NCBI RefSeq assembly: GCF_040050925.1 | Contig: NZ_CP157390.1 | Location: forward strand, 1,736,001 to 1,800,000 | DNA length: 64,000 nt | Direction: 5' to 3' | Source of the DNA: Leifsonia sp. NPDC080035 | GTDB lineage: Bacteria; Actinomycetota; Actinomycetes; Actinomycetales; Microbacteriaceae | Shown here: in pieces, positions 41,004-49,523 of the stretch | How the letters are laid out: the number at the start of each line of letters is the position of its first letter | Position numbering within the stretch: the first letter of the stretch is position 1 | Translations under genes and position numbers: made by a program | The notes under the pieces: generated by a model | Databases searched by the model: none | The model's input: only the letters and a program-made list of their open reading frames with translations | What the model was told of the DNA's origin: nothing

Positions 41004-41054
41004 TTGACACGGGCGGGGATGCGGGTGTTATGGTGAAGCGGAATTCCGGTTCCG
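41004..41054 (+). promoter_or_regulatory. Promoter and operator of the NmrA-family gene
   Basis: TTGACA (41004-41009), a 19-nt spacer and TATGGT (41029-41034) form a near-consensus promoter. Directly after it lies CGGAA-N6-TTCCG (41039-41054), a version of the palindrome found twice before the TetR gene at 42.9 kb. This suggests that regulator controls both genes. Confidence 0.6.
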
Positions 41055-41072
41055 ATTAGAAAGAGGATCCAC

Positions 41073-41954
41073 GTGATCGTCATCACCACCCCCACCGGCC
41101 AGATCGGCGCGAGCCTCGTGCGCGAGCTCCTCGAGCGCGGCGAGAGCCTGCGCGTGGTCGCCCGGCGTCCCGAGGCTCTGGACGAGCGGGTCCGAGAGCG
41201 CGTCGAGGTCGTGGCCGGCAGCCACGCAGACCCCGCCGTTCTCGACGCCGCACTCGCCGGTGCCGACGCGCTCTTCTGGCTGGTCCCACCCGGCCGCTCC
41301 GCCGCCGGCGCGCGGGCGTACTACCTCGACTTCACGGAGCCGGCCGTCGACGCGATCCGCCGGAATGGGGTCGGTCACGTGGTTGGGGTCACGAGCGCGG
41401 GGCACGGCTGGGCCGGGGATGCCGGTGTGCTGTCCGCGGCCTTCGCCATGGACGAGCGGCTCGCGGCATCGGGCGCTGCCTACCGTGCACTGTCGCTGCC
41501 GTTCTACCTGGAGAACCTGCTCGGGCAGCTGGACGCGATCCGCGACCAGGGCTTCTTCTCCCTGGCCGCGCCCGGCGACCGGCCGTTCGCCACGATCGCC
41601 ACCGACGACATCGCCGCGCGCGCCGCCGGCCTGCTCGCCGCCCGCGACTGGTCCGGTCGACAGGATGTGCCGCTCTTCGGCCCGGATCGGCTCACGCTGG
41701 AGGAGCTGGCCACCGTGATGAGCGAGGAGCTGCACCGTCCCGTCGCATACCGCCCCATGACGATCGACCAGCTGGCGTCCGCGATGCGTGCGGGCGGCGC
41801 CGGCGAGCAGGCCGTCCGCGACACCACCGAGATGTTCGCGGCGCAGGTCGACGGCATCTACGACGCGGACTGGGCCAGGGCCGAGACCGGGAGGATCGAC
41901 GCCCGCACCTGGTGCCGGACGGTGCTCGCGCCGCGAGCCGGCGGCCTCAGCTAG
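41073..41954 (+). CDS. NmrA-like NAD(P)-binding oxidoreductase
   Basis: The 293-residue atypical short-chain dehydrogenase starts 'MIVITTPTGQIGASLVRELLERGESLRVVARRPEAL', a nucleotide-binding loop (TPTGQIG, as in NmrA/QorB-like proteins). 'ADALFWLVPPGRSAAGARAYYLDFTEPAVDAI' and 'YRALSLPFYLENLLGQLDAIRDQGFF' fit the same family. Members act as quinone or azo reductases or redox sensors. AGAGGATCC precedes the GTG. The gene converges with the aldo-keto reductase gene, overlapping it by 8 bp. Confidence 0.87.
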   Translation: MIVITTPTGQIGASLVRELLERGESLRVVARRPEALDERVRERVEVVAGSHADPAVLDAALAGADALFWLVPPGRSAAGARAYYLDFTEPAVDAIRRNGVGHVVGVTSAGHGWAGDAGVLSAAFAMDERLAASGAAYRALSLPFYLENLLGQLDAIRDQGFFSLAAPGDRPFATIATDDIAARAAGLLAARDWSGRQDVPLFGPDRLTLEELATVMSEELHRPVAYRPMTIDQLASAMRAGGAGEQAVRDTTEMFAAQVDGIYDADWARAETGRIDARTWCRTVLAPRAGGLS

Positions 41955-42834
41955 CGGCGGCTGCCTCCGCGACGGGCCGCAGTGCATCCATGACCTCGGG
42001 TGGAAGCACCAGCTCTCCCGCCGCGATGTTCTCGGCGAGGTGGGCGGCGTTCTTCGTCCCGGGGATGAGCAGCGTGCGCTCGTACCGCGCGAGAAGCCAG
42101 GCGAGTCCGAGCTGAGAGGGCGTCACGCCCAGCTCGGACGCCGCGGCGATCACGGCGTCCTGCTCGGTGACCTTCGGCATCCCGGGGAAGGCGCCGCCGA
42201 GTGGGAAGTACGGCGCCCAGGCGATCGACTCGGCACGGACGAGGTCGAGCACCGGCTCGCTGGAGGCGTCGACGAGGCTGTGCGCGTTCTGCACGGCGGC
42301 GATACCGATCGGGATCGCGGCGCGCACCTGGTCCCGGCTCACGTGGCTGAGGCCGATCGCGGCGAGCTTGCCCTCGTCCCTGAGTGCCGAGAGCTCGGAC
42401 AGCTGGTCGTCGAGGGGGACGACCTGGTCGCCGGTGGCCACGATGCCGGGTGCGACGTCCGCGCGTCGGAGGTAGACGAGGTCGATGCGGTCGAGTCCGA
42501 GCTGCTGCAGGTTGGTCTCGACGCTGCGCCGCAGCTCGTCCGGCTTCTGCGCCGGCCGCAGCCGGACCTCGGGGTCGTGCACGGCGCCGATCTTGGTCGC
42601 GACCACGACATCCTGTGCGCGGTCCCGGATCGCGTCGCCGATGGCCCGGTTGATCGCTCCATCGGCGTAGAACTCCGCGGTGTCGATGTGGTTCACGCCC
42701 CGATCGAGGACGTCGCGCAGGAAGGCGACGGCGTCCGCGTGCGTCATCGACAGGCGGTGTACGTCCCCGAGCTGCATGGCGCCGTAGCCGACGCGGCGGA
42801 CCGGCTTTCCGGCGAGGCGGGTGAAATCGGTCAT
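41947..42834 (-). CDS. Aldo-keto reductase
   Basis: The 295-residue TIM-barrel reductase has the catalytic tetrad Asp in 'GVNHIDTAEFYADGAINRAIGDAI' (D and Y), Lys in 'VVVATKIGAVHDP'; the usual His is replaced within 'RIDLVYLRRADVA', as in several actinobacterial AKRs. C-terminal 'LLIPGTKNAAHLAENIAAGELVLPPEVMDAL' binds NADPH. ATG 42834 is chosen for its GGAGG at 5 nt. It is divergent from a TetR gene with shared operators between. The carbonyl substrate is unknown. Confidence 0.9.
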   Translation of the reverse strand: MTDFTRLAGKPVRRVGYGAMQLGDVHRLSMTHADAVAFLRDVLDRGVNHIDTAEFYADGAINRAIGDAIRDRAQDVVVATKIGAVHDPEVRLRPAQKPDELRRSVETNLQQLGLDRIDLVYLRRADVAPGIVATGDQVVPLDDQLSELSALRDEGKLAAIGLSHVSRDQVRAAIPIGIAAVQNAHSLVDASSEPVLDLVRAESIAWAPYFPLGGAFPGMPKVTEQDAVIAAASELGVTPSQLGLAWLLARYERTLLIPGTKNAAHLAENIAAGELVLPPEVMDALRPVAEAAAAS

Positions 42835-42861
42835 GTCGACCTCCATTGTGCGAGAATCGGA

Positions 42862-42913
42862 CGAAGCGGAATTCGTTCCGTTTCGTGGTTCCAGCTAAAC
42901 GGAAGGTGTTCCG
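42862..42913. promoter_or_regulatory. Two CGGAA-N4-TTCCG operators before the TetR and AKR genes
   Basis: Site one (CGGAATTCGTTCCG, 42867-42880) extends to a 24-bp palindrome at 42862-42885 with one mismatch. Site two (CGGAAGGTGTTCCG, 42900-42913) abuts the TetR start. The TetR protein would autoregulate and control the divergent reductase. Confidence 0.82.
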
Positions 42914-42914
42914 G

Positions 42915-43496
42915 TTGTCAACATCCGCGAGCGGAAAGCCCGCGCTGCGCGCCGACGCCGCCCGCAATCGGGCGAAGATCCTGGAGGCCGCCCGGCGGCT
43001 CTACGAGGAGTCCGGCGAGGCCGGTCCCGAGCAGGTCGCCCGTGCCGCCGGCGTCGGCGTCGGCACCCTGTACCGGCACTTCCCGAACCGGGAGGCGCTC
43101 GCCGCGGCCGTCTACGAGGACGAGCTGGAGCAGGTGGCCGTCGCCGCCTCCGAGCTGCTGCGGACCGACGCACCCGCCGACGCGCTCCGGCAGTGGATGG
43201 ACCGGTTCGCCCGCCGCTTCGACATGAAGCGCGCGATGGGCGACGCCGTCTGGTCGCTCGTCCGCGGCGGCGCCGTGACCGCTGGCACGTCCCGGGCGCG
43301 CCTGACGGAGGCCGCGCAAGTGCTGGTGGACGCGGGGATCGAGAGCGGGGACCTCCGGCCGGACGTCCGCGGCGAGGACGTGGTGGTGGCGCTCGTCGGC
43401 ATCTGCGTCACCTGCCCCGACGCCGACCAGCGCGAGCAGGCCGGGCGCCTGATGGACCTGCTGCTCGCCGGGGTGATGGCGCCAGGCCGCCGCTAG
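42915..43496 (+). CDS. TetR-family transcriptional regulator
   Basis: The 193-residue protein has 'LRADAARNRAKILEAARRLYEESGEAGPEQVARAAGVGVGTLYRHFPNREALAAAVYEDEL' as its DNA-binding domain, then a helical ligand domain. The frame is open back to 42846, but TTG 42915 is chosen: GGAAGG ends 8 nt before it and the family N-terminus starts here. GTG 42906 is the alternative. Its start region carries two palindromes of the type also found before the NmrA gene. Confidence 0.85.
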   Translation: MSTSASGKPALRADAARNRAKILEAARRLYEESGEAGPEQVARAAGVGVGTLYRHFPNREALAAAVYEDELEQVAVAASELLRTDAPADALRQWMDRFARRFDMKRAMGDAVWSLVRGGAVTAGTSRARLTEAAQVLVDAGIESGDLRPDVRGEDVVVALVGICVTCPDADQREQAGRLMDLLLAGVMAPGRR

Positions 43497-43592
43497 ACGC
43501 GAGCGGACCGGCCCCGGTAGCCTCGCCGCCGATGGCGCTCGGGTCGCCCGGTGCGGTGGGACACCCGTCGAGGCGCGACGAGGAGGTGCCTG

Positions 43593-44423
43593 GTGGTCGA
43601 CGCGGCGAGCCCGTCCGACGCGGTCGGCTTCTTCGCCGGGCTCGACCCGTGGGATGTGGGGTTCGCGCTCGCGTCGGTCGTCGCGGGAGTGCTGCTCGGC
43701 ATCGCCGCCTACCGCGGCGTACAGAAACTCCTGGGCCGCATCGGCGGGCTCTCGCCCGACCTCATCCGTCGGGTCGCGCGGATCTCCCGGCTCGTCGTCA
43801 TCCTGCTCGGTGTCGGCATCGCGATCGCGTTCCTCGGCGCGCCCATCCAGCCGGTTCTCGCGATCGCGGTCATCGTCGCCGTCGTGGCCGTGCTGGCGCT
43901 GCGCGGCATCTCGGAGAACTTCGCGGCCGGAGTCGTCCTGCAGACCAGGCGGCCGTTCCATGTCGGCGACGTGGTGGAGATCTCGGGGTTCACCGGCATC
44001 GTCCGGGAGCTCAACAGCCGGACCGTGGTGCTCCGCACGATGGACGGCCGGGTGGCGCACATCCCGAACGCCGACGTGATCGGCCAGCCGTTCGTGAACG
44101 AGTCGGAGCTCGGCGGCCGGCGGGCGGAGGTCCAGGTGCGGGTGGCGGCGCCTCCCGCCGAGGTGGAGGCATTCCGCGGGCGCATCGCGGACGCGTGCGC
44201 GAGCGTCGACGGCGTGCACAAGCGAGAGCCGGTCCGGGTGCTCACCACCGCCACCGAACCGGGCCGGCTGACCTTCACCGCTCGGTTCTGGCACCAGGCC
44301 GGGCATGGGCCCGAGGTCGTCGCCGCCGTGGTCGACGCGATCACCGCCGGGCTCGCCGGAACACCGGCGACCGTCACCTCCGCGCACCCCGAACCTCCGC
44401 TGACGCCGCCGGGGACGGTGTGA
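43593..44423 (+). CDS. MscS-family mechanosensitive channel
   Basis: The 276-residue protein has three helices and the MscS pore helix and beta domain: 'ALRGISENFAAGVVLQTRRPFHVGDVVEISGFTGIVRELNSRTVVLRTMDGRVAHIPNADVIGQPFVNES'. The C-terminal part is the cytosolic vestibule. It opens under membrane tension in hypo-osmotic shock to release solutes. AGGAGG lies 6 nt before the GTG start. The stop overlaps the next gene by GTGA. Confidence 0.92.
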   Translation: MVDAASPSDAVGFFAGLDPWDVGFALASVVAGVLLGIAAYRGVQKLLGRIGGLSPDLIRRVARISRLVVILLGVGIAIAFLGAPIQPVLAIAVIVAVVAVLALRGISENFAAGVVLQTRRPFHVGDVVEISGFTGIVRELNSRTVVLRTMDGRVAHIPNADVIGQPFVNESELGGRRAEVQVRVAAPPAEVEAFRGRIADACASVDGVHKREPVRVLTTATEPGRLTFTARFWHQAGHGPEVVAAVVDAITAGLAGTPATVTSAHPEPPLTPPGTV

Positions 44424-45145
44424 GCGTGGGCGGGCTGATCGTCGACCTCATCCCGCCGCTGTTCGGCATCCTCCTCAGTCCGCTCGCGCTGATGGCGCTC
44501 ATCGCGGTGCTCGTTTCGGACCGCTCCCGGGCGAACGGCATCGCCTTCGCGCTCGCCTGGCTGGCCGGCATCGTGATCGCGCTCGCCGCGTTCTTCGCCC
44601 TGTTCGGCGCCCTGCAACTCCGATCCGCGCGGCACCCGCCGCTCTGGGTGCCGATCGTGCAGCTCGTCATCGGGGCGGTCCTCGTCCTCGGCGCCGTCAT
44701 CGTGTACCGCCGCGGGAAGGCGCGCATCGCGCTGATGGCTATGGCGAGCAGCCCCCGCGAGGTCGCAGCGGCCGCACCACAGCTCCCGGGCTGGCTGCAG
44801 CAGGTCGCCTCGTTCCGCCCGGGACGGACGTTCCTGCTGGGACTGGGACTGTTCGTGCTCAATCCGGTGGATGTCTCGTGCGCCATCATCGCCGCGCTCG
44901 AGGCCCGGCAGGCCGCGGTCACGACGGAGGCTGCGGTCGTCGTGCTCACGGTCTTCGCGCTGATCGCCTCGCTGTCGATCGTGGCGCCTGTGCTGGTGGT
45001 CGTGGTGCGCGGGAAGGCGGCCGAGCCCTTCCTGCTGCGCACCCGCGGCTGGGTGGCAGGGAACACGCACGTGCTCAACGCGGCCCTGCTCCTGGTGATC
45101 GGGGCGCTGCAGCTGCAGAAGGGGCTGACCGGGCTGGTCGGGTGA
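44420..45145 (+). CDS. GAP-family (Sap/SfLAP-like) membrane protein
   Basis: The 241-residue protein has about six helices starting 'LIVDLIPPLFGILLSPLALMALIAVLVSDRSRANGIAFALAWLAGIVIALAAFFALFG', typical of the actinobacterial GAP/sulfolipid-addressing-protein family, which in mycobacteria helps export cell-envelope lipids. Here the cargo is unknown. Translation is coupled to the channel gene. Confidence 0.85.
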   Translation: MSVGGLIVDLIPPLFGILLSPLALMALIAVLVSDRSRANGIAFALAWLAGIVIALAAFFALFGALQLRSARHPPLWVPIVQLVIGAVLVLGAVIVYRRGKARIALMAMASSPREVAAAAPQLPGWLQQVASFRPGRTFLLGLGLFVLNPVDVSCAIIAALEARQAAVTTEAAVVVLTVFALIASLSIVAPVLVVVVRGKAAEPFLLRTRGWVAGNTHVLNAALLLVIGALQLQKGLTGLVG

Positions 45146-45204
45146 AGACGGGTCTTGAGAGAACCCTCAGGATCGTTCCATGATGGGGGCCGGTTCGGTC
45201 GACG

Positions 45205-48200
45205 ATGCGCGACGAGACGACGGGGGTCGCAGTGCGGTCAATGGGGAGAGTTCGTTCACAGGCGGGCCTCGGGCGCTCGCTCGTGGTCGCCGCGGCGGTC
45301 GGGGCGCTCGCGCTGGCGTCGCTCACGGTGGAGAGCAAGGCCGCGTCGGCGGCATCGCCGCCCGGGACGGTCGACACGGGTGACCCGCAGCCGCCCGCAG
45401 ACCCGAGCGTGCCCGACGGGCTCGATGAGCCCGCGCCGGTGCCGGACGACTCGATCGTCGAGATGCCGCCGCCGGCGTCGCCGGCGATCGTCCCGAACGC
45501 GAACACCGCACGGATCGCCTGGGTGGGCACCCCTGCGGAGCGTCCGGCGGACGCCGCCCTCATCACGCTGCAGGCGGCGCTGAACACGGCTCCGGAGGGA
45601 GGCGCGGTCTCGTTCGATCCGAACGACTACGCCTTCACCGGGTCCCTCACGGTTCCTCGTGCCGTCACGCTCGCATCGAGCGCCGCCTCCATTCTGTACG
45701 CGCGGTTCACCGTCTCCGGTGGTGGGCTGACCCTCGGCGACACTGTGACCATCGCGGCCGCCAATACCGGCGCCGTCGTGACCGTCACCTCCTCGGGCGC
45801 GCTGCTCGCCGGGATCACGATCCGCAACCCGACGCCGGTGCTGCGTCCAACCGGCATCCAGCTCGCAGCCGGCATCTCCGGCGTACGGATCGAGGGGCTC
45901 GACATGGACGGCGGCGGGGAGGCGTCGTCGTACGGCGTCAATCTGACCACCGGTTCGGCCACGATCATGGACGCGGCCGTGACCGGCGTCGCGACGGGGG
46001 TCACCGCGACGGCTGCGTCGACGGCCGGAGGGATCACGATCACCGGCGGCGCGATCACCGCTTCCACATCCGGCGTCTCCCTCGGCAGCGCGGTCTCCCC
46101 GAGCGTGTCCGGGCTCGAGGTGACCGGGCCAGCGTCGGCCGGCACCGGGATCGACCTCGCCCAGTCGAGCGGAGCCGTGATCGACAGCGCGGTCGTGCAC
46201 GGGTTCGCACGCGGCATCGGGACGGCCACCACCAACGCCAACGCGGGCCCCACGATCACGAACGCCGTCATCGACGGCAGCTCGCGGGAGGGGATCGCGC
46301 TCGGCGCCACCGGAAACCCGCGCGTCGTCGGCGCCCGAGTGACCGGTGCCGATACCGCTCAGTCCACGGGAATCCTGACGCTGCTCTCCACGGGCGCGAC
46401 GATCACGACACCCACCATCGCGGGGATGATGTACGGCATCACGACGAACGTCGCGAACACCGGTGCGGGGCCGACGATCACCGACCCGACCATCACCGCG
46501 TTCGGCGGCATCACCCTCGGTTCGACGCAGGGCGCGAGGGTGACGGGCGCCGTGCTCGACGCGGGCGGCGCCGTGGGCGGGACCGAGATCAACCTCGTCA
46601 ACGCGGGCCGGGTCACGGTCGAGGACGAGAAGGCGACCGGGTACCTCTATGCGATCGGGTCGCAGTCCAGCTTCGATCCCGCCTCCGATCGCACCGACAT
46701 CTCGATCACCGACGTCACGGTGATCGGAGCGCCGAACGCGTCGCACGGTGTGTACCTCCTCGGCGCTCGCAACGCGACGATCGAGGCGGTGGATGCGGAC
46801 ATCACGGGCGCGGCGCTCGTGATCCATCAGTCGGTTGGCGTGACAGCGCACGACATCGTCGTCCACGGGCACGAAGGCCCGACCTCCAACACCGGGTCGT
46901 CGATCCTGCGGGCCTATGGCTCCCAACACGTGGACGTCGATGACTCCTCGATCGACGCCGGCTCATACGGGTTCTTCTACTCCGGCACCGACGGGTCCAC
47001 CATCACCGACGCGACGGTGGCGGGCCTCGTCGAGTACGGGCTGTACGGGCGGAGTGCCGCGAACGTCGACGTCAGCGGCGTGACGTTCACGGGCAATTCC
47101 GCGGTCGGGCTCTTCGTCGTGACCACGCCAGCGGACGGCATCAGCCATGACATCGCCGTGCACGGGAACACCATGAGGGACAACGACGACGGCCTCTTCG
47201 TGCTTCAGGGCACGACGGCCGTCAGTTTCGCGGGGAACACGATCAGCGGGCAGCGAACCGTCGTGACCGCGGGGCCGGCGCACGATCTGGCCATCACCGG
47301 CAACACGATCGATCAGGCCGGAGCCGACGGCTTCGCCGCCATCACGGTCGCGCCGCTGTGGCAGGACGGTTCACTGGCCGGCTCGTACTCGTCGTCAGGC
47401 GTCCGGATCGTCGACAACGTCTTCTCGGGAGCGGGGACCTGGCTCCAGGTCGGGACGGCCGACGGCGCGTCGCCGGACTCGTCCCGCCGGACCCTGCGCG
47501 ATCCCGTGCTCGTCACCGGCAACACCTTCCCCGCCGCATCCGCCGCGATCCGGACGTACGCGAACGCGGTCGACGGCGACGACACGGCTCCGGAGGTCGT
47601 CGCCGATGCCACGCGCGCGGAACCGCTGGTCGCCGTGGCGGACGGCCCGGTCGCGGTGGACGCCCGTGACTATGACGATCCCAATGACTGGGGCGCGCGG
47701 TGCAAGGCGACGGGCTTCCTGGACGGCGACGCGTACTACGCCGGCGGGGGAGCGGAAGTCCACGAGCTGTCCGTCGCGCCGGTGCTGTACCCGATGAACT
47801 GCATCGATCTCTCGCTCACCGAGTCGCTCGTTGCAGCCGGCGCCATCGGAGCCGGCGGGACGGTGACGTGGACGCTCACGCCGCACAACGACGGACCGCG
47901 CGCGGCGCCGGCAGGGTGGAGCATCCGGCAGCTGGTCCCGGCCGGGGTCGAGTTGGTCTCGATGTCCGGTGCCGGGTACTCCGTCGACGGCCGGACTGCC
48001 ATCGCGACGTCGGCAGAAGAGATCCCGCCAGGGGACGACGGCCCTGCCTTGACCGTGACCGTCCGCGTGACCTCCCCTCCGCCCGGCACCTCGTCCATGA
48101 AGAATGTGGCGTACATCGCCCCGGGAGCCGACACCGACCTCGATGGTGACGGTTACAGTGATGCCATCATCGAGCAGTTCGGCCCGCTGGTCGTCCCGAC

Positions 48201-48426
48201 CATCGACACCGACACGGACGTCTCCGAGACGGACAACGACGCGCAGGGAGTCTGGGCCACCACCAGCACGGGCGGTGGTGGAGGCGGCGGGGGCGCCGGA
48301 GCCGGAGGAGGCAGCGGCGGACTCTCCGACACCGGAAGCGACATCGCGCCGGCCCTCCTTCTCGCGGCCGGCCTGCTCGCCGCCGGGCTCTGGCTTCGCA
48401 GGGGACGACGCGCGCGGCAGTCCTGA
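45205..48426 (+). CDS. Large right-handed beta-helix surface protein with sortase-type anchor
   Basis: The 1073-residue protein has a signal peptide (about 13-50, ending 'AASAAS') and a Pro-rich stretch. A long region (about 110-790) of short repeats typical of parallel beta helices follows: 'ITITGGAITASTSGVSLGSAVSPSVSGLEVTGP', 'GITLGSTQGARVTGAVLDAGG', 'VSFAGNTISGQR'. A DUF11-like domain (about 870-1000) comes next. The C-terminus is a Gly-rich linker, LSDTG, a helix and RRGRRARQS. Such helices often bind or cut polysaccharides, but no catalytic residues stand out. An ATG at 45241 is an alternative start. Confidence 0.85.
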   Translation: MRDETTGVAVRSMGRVRSQAGLGRSLVVAAAVGALALASLTVESKAASAASPPGTVDTGDPQPPADPSVPDGLDEPAPVPDDSIVEMPPPASPAIVPNANTARIAWVGTPAERPADAALITLQAALNTAPEGGAVSFDPNDYAFTGSLTVPRAVTLASSAASILYARFTVSGGGLTLGDTVTIAAANTGAVVTVTSSGALLAGITIRNPTPVLRPTGIQLAAGISGVRIEGLDMDGGGEASSYGVNLTTGSATIMDAAVTGVATGVTATAASTAGGITITGGAITASTSGVSLGSAVSPSVSGLEVTGPASAGTGIDLAQSSGAVIDSAVVHGFARGIGTATTNANAGPTITNAVIDGSSREGIALGATGNPRVVGARVTGADTAQSTGILTLLSTGATITTPTIAGMMYGITTNVANTGAGPTITDPTITAFGGITLGSTQGARVTGAVLDAGGAVGGTEINLVNAGRVTVEDEKATGYLYAIGSQSSFDPASDRTDISITDVTVIGAPNASHGVYLLGARNATIEAVDADITGAALVIHQSVGVTAHDIVVHGHEGPTSNTGSSILRAYGSQHVDVDDSSIDAGSYGFFYSGTDGSTITDATVAGLVEYGLYGRSAANVDVSGVTFTGNSAVGLFVVTTPADGISHDIAVHGNTMRDNDDGLFVLQGTTAVSFAGNTISGQRTVVTAGPAHDLAITGNTIDQAGADGFAAITVAPLWQDGSLAGSYSSSGVRIVDNVFSGAGTWLQVGTADGASPDSSRRTLRDPVLVTGNTFPAASAAIRTYANAVDGDDTAPEVVADATRAEPLVAVADGPVAVDARDYDDPNDWGARCKATGFLDGDAYYAGGGAEVHELSVAPVLYPMNCIDLSLTESLVAAGAIGAGGTVTWTLTPHNDGPRAAPAGWSIRQLVPAGVELVSMSGAGYSVDGRTAIATSAEEIPPGDDGPALTVTVRVTSPPPGTSSMKNVAYIAPGADTDLDGDGYSDAIIEQFGPLVVPTIDTDTDVSETDNDAQGVWATTSTGGGGGGGGAGAGGGSGGLSDTGSDIAPALLLAAGLLAAGLWLRRGRRARQS

Positions 48427-48493
48427 CCCATCACCCCGTCCGCCCGCGGCGAACGCGTGCCGCTGCGGCGGCCGGCGGGGTGACACTGGGCGT

Positions 48494-49414
48494 GTGGACG
48501 ACTCCAATGCTCTCGATGCATACTCGGCGGCCGTGGTCCGGGTCGCCGAGACGGTGCTCCCGTCGGTGGCGTCCGTCGACGTTCGCACGCGGGCCGGACG
48601 GGGCGCGGGGAGCGCCGCGGTCATCTCGGCGGACGGGCACCTGCTGACCAGCGCGCACGTGGTCGCCGACGCGATCGGCGTCGAGCTGGCCTTCGCCGAC
48701 GGCAGTGCCGTGGGCGCGCGCGTCGTCGGTGCCGACCCGCTCTCCGACCTCGCCGTGCTGCAGGCGCAGGGCGGGACGCCGCGGCCCGTCGTGCTCGGCG
48801 ACGCGAGCGGCCTGAAGGTGGGCCAGCTCGTCGTCGCGCTCGGGAATCCGCTCGGGCTCGCGGGGAGCGTCACGGCCGGGATCGTGTCGGCGCTCGGGCG
48901 CTCGCTCCCGACGCCGTCCGGGCGCGTGATCGACGAGGTGATCCAGACGGATGCGGCGCTGAACCCCGGCAACAGCGGTGGCGTGCTCGCGGACAGCGCG
49001 GGCCGGATGGTCGGCGTGAACACGGCGGTGGCCGGCATCGGGCTCGGCCTCGCCGTCCCGATCAACCCGAGCACGCTCGCCATCATCGACGCGCTCCGGG
49101 CGACCGGGCGCGTCCGCCGCGCCTGGCTGGGTGTCGCCGGTGCCACCGTGCGGCTGAACGCGGAGGCGGCCGCGAAGGTCGGCTCGGCGAGGGGCATCCA
49201 GGTGGTCTCCGTCGTGCCAGGAAGCCCCGCGGCGGAGGCGGGTGCGCGTCCCGGCGACATCGTCGTCTCGCTCGACCGGTCGCCGGTGACCGACACGACC
49301 GGCCTGCAGCGGCTGATGGTGGAGGCGGCGATCGGGCGGCGGATGGAGCTGACGCTCTGGCGCAACGGCGCCCTGGTGGATGTGGTGGTCGAGCCGAGCG
49401 AGCTCGTCGGCTGA
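48494..49414 (+). CDS. HtrA-like trypsin-fold protease with PDZ domain, no visible export signal
   Basis: The 306-residue serine protease has catalytic triad His55 ('LTSAHVVAD'), Asp85 ('DPLSDLAVLQ') and Ser161 ('ALNPGNSGGVL'), then a PDZ domain (about 215-300, 'GIQVVSVVPGSPAAEAGARPGDIVVSLDRSPVTDTTGLQRLM'). Unlike most HtrA proteins it shows neither signal peptide nor membrane helix at the N-terminus from this start, and upstream sequence in frame belongs to the previous gene. GACACT lies 6 nt before the GTG. Its role is protein quality control, possibly in the cytosol. Confidence 0.88.
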   Translation: MDDSNALDAYSAAVVRVAETVLPSVASVDVRTRAGRGAGSAAVISADGHLLTSAHVVADAIGVELAFADGSAVGARVVGADPLSDLAVLQAQGGTPRPVVLGDASGLKVGQLVVALGNPLGLAGSVTAGIVSALGRSLPTPSGRVIDEVIQTDAALNPGNSGGVLADSAGRMVGVNTAVAGIGLGLAVPINPSTLAIIDALRATGRVRRAWLGVAGATVRLNAEAAAKVGSARGIQVVSVVPGSPAAEAGARPGDIVVSLDRSPVTDTTGLQRLMVEAAIGRRMELTLWRNGALVDVVVEPSELVG

Positions 49415-49418
49415 CCCT

Positions 49419-49488
49419 CGCCATCGCTTCCGGAGCTCTTCACGCTCGCACGCGGCGTGTCGCGTGAAGAACTCCGGAACGGATGGCG
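49419..49488. repeat. Family B palindrome, copy 2
   Basis: The arms CGCCATCGCTTCCGGAG and CTCCGGAACGGATGGCG enclose CTCTTCACGC and GCGTGAAGAA. It starts 5 bp after the protease stop, as expected of a terminator-like element. Confidence 0.85.
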
Positions 49489-49501
49489 GGGGGAGTCGTG
49501 A

Positions 49502-49523
49502 TACGATACGGGACGTGTCGTAT
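49502..49523 (+). promoter_or_regulatory. Leaderless promoter with overlapping TetR palindrome
   Basis: TACGAT (49502-49507) is 7 nt before the GTG start. The palindrome ATACGggAC/GTgtCGTAT (49506-49523) spans the -10 end, the transcription start and the first codons, so repressor binding would block initiation directly. Confidence 0.65.
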
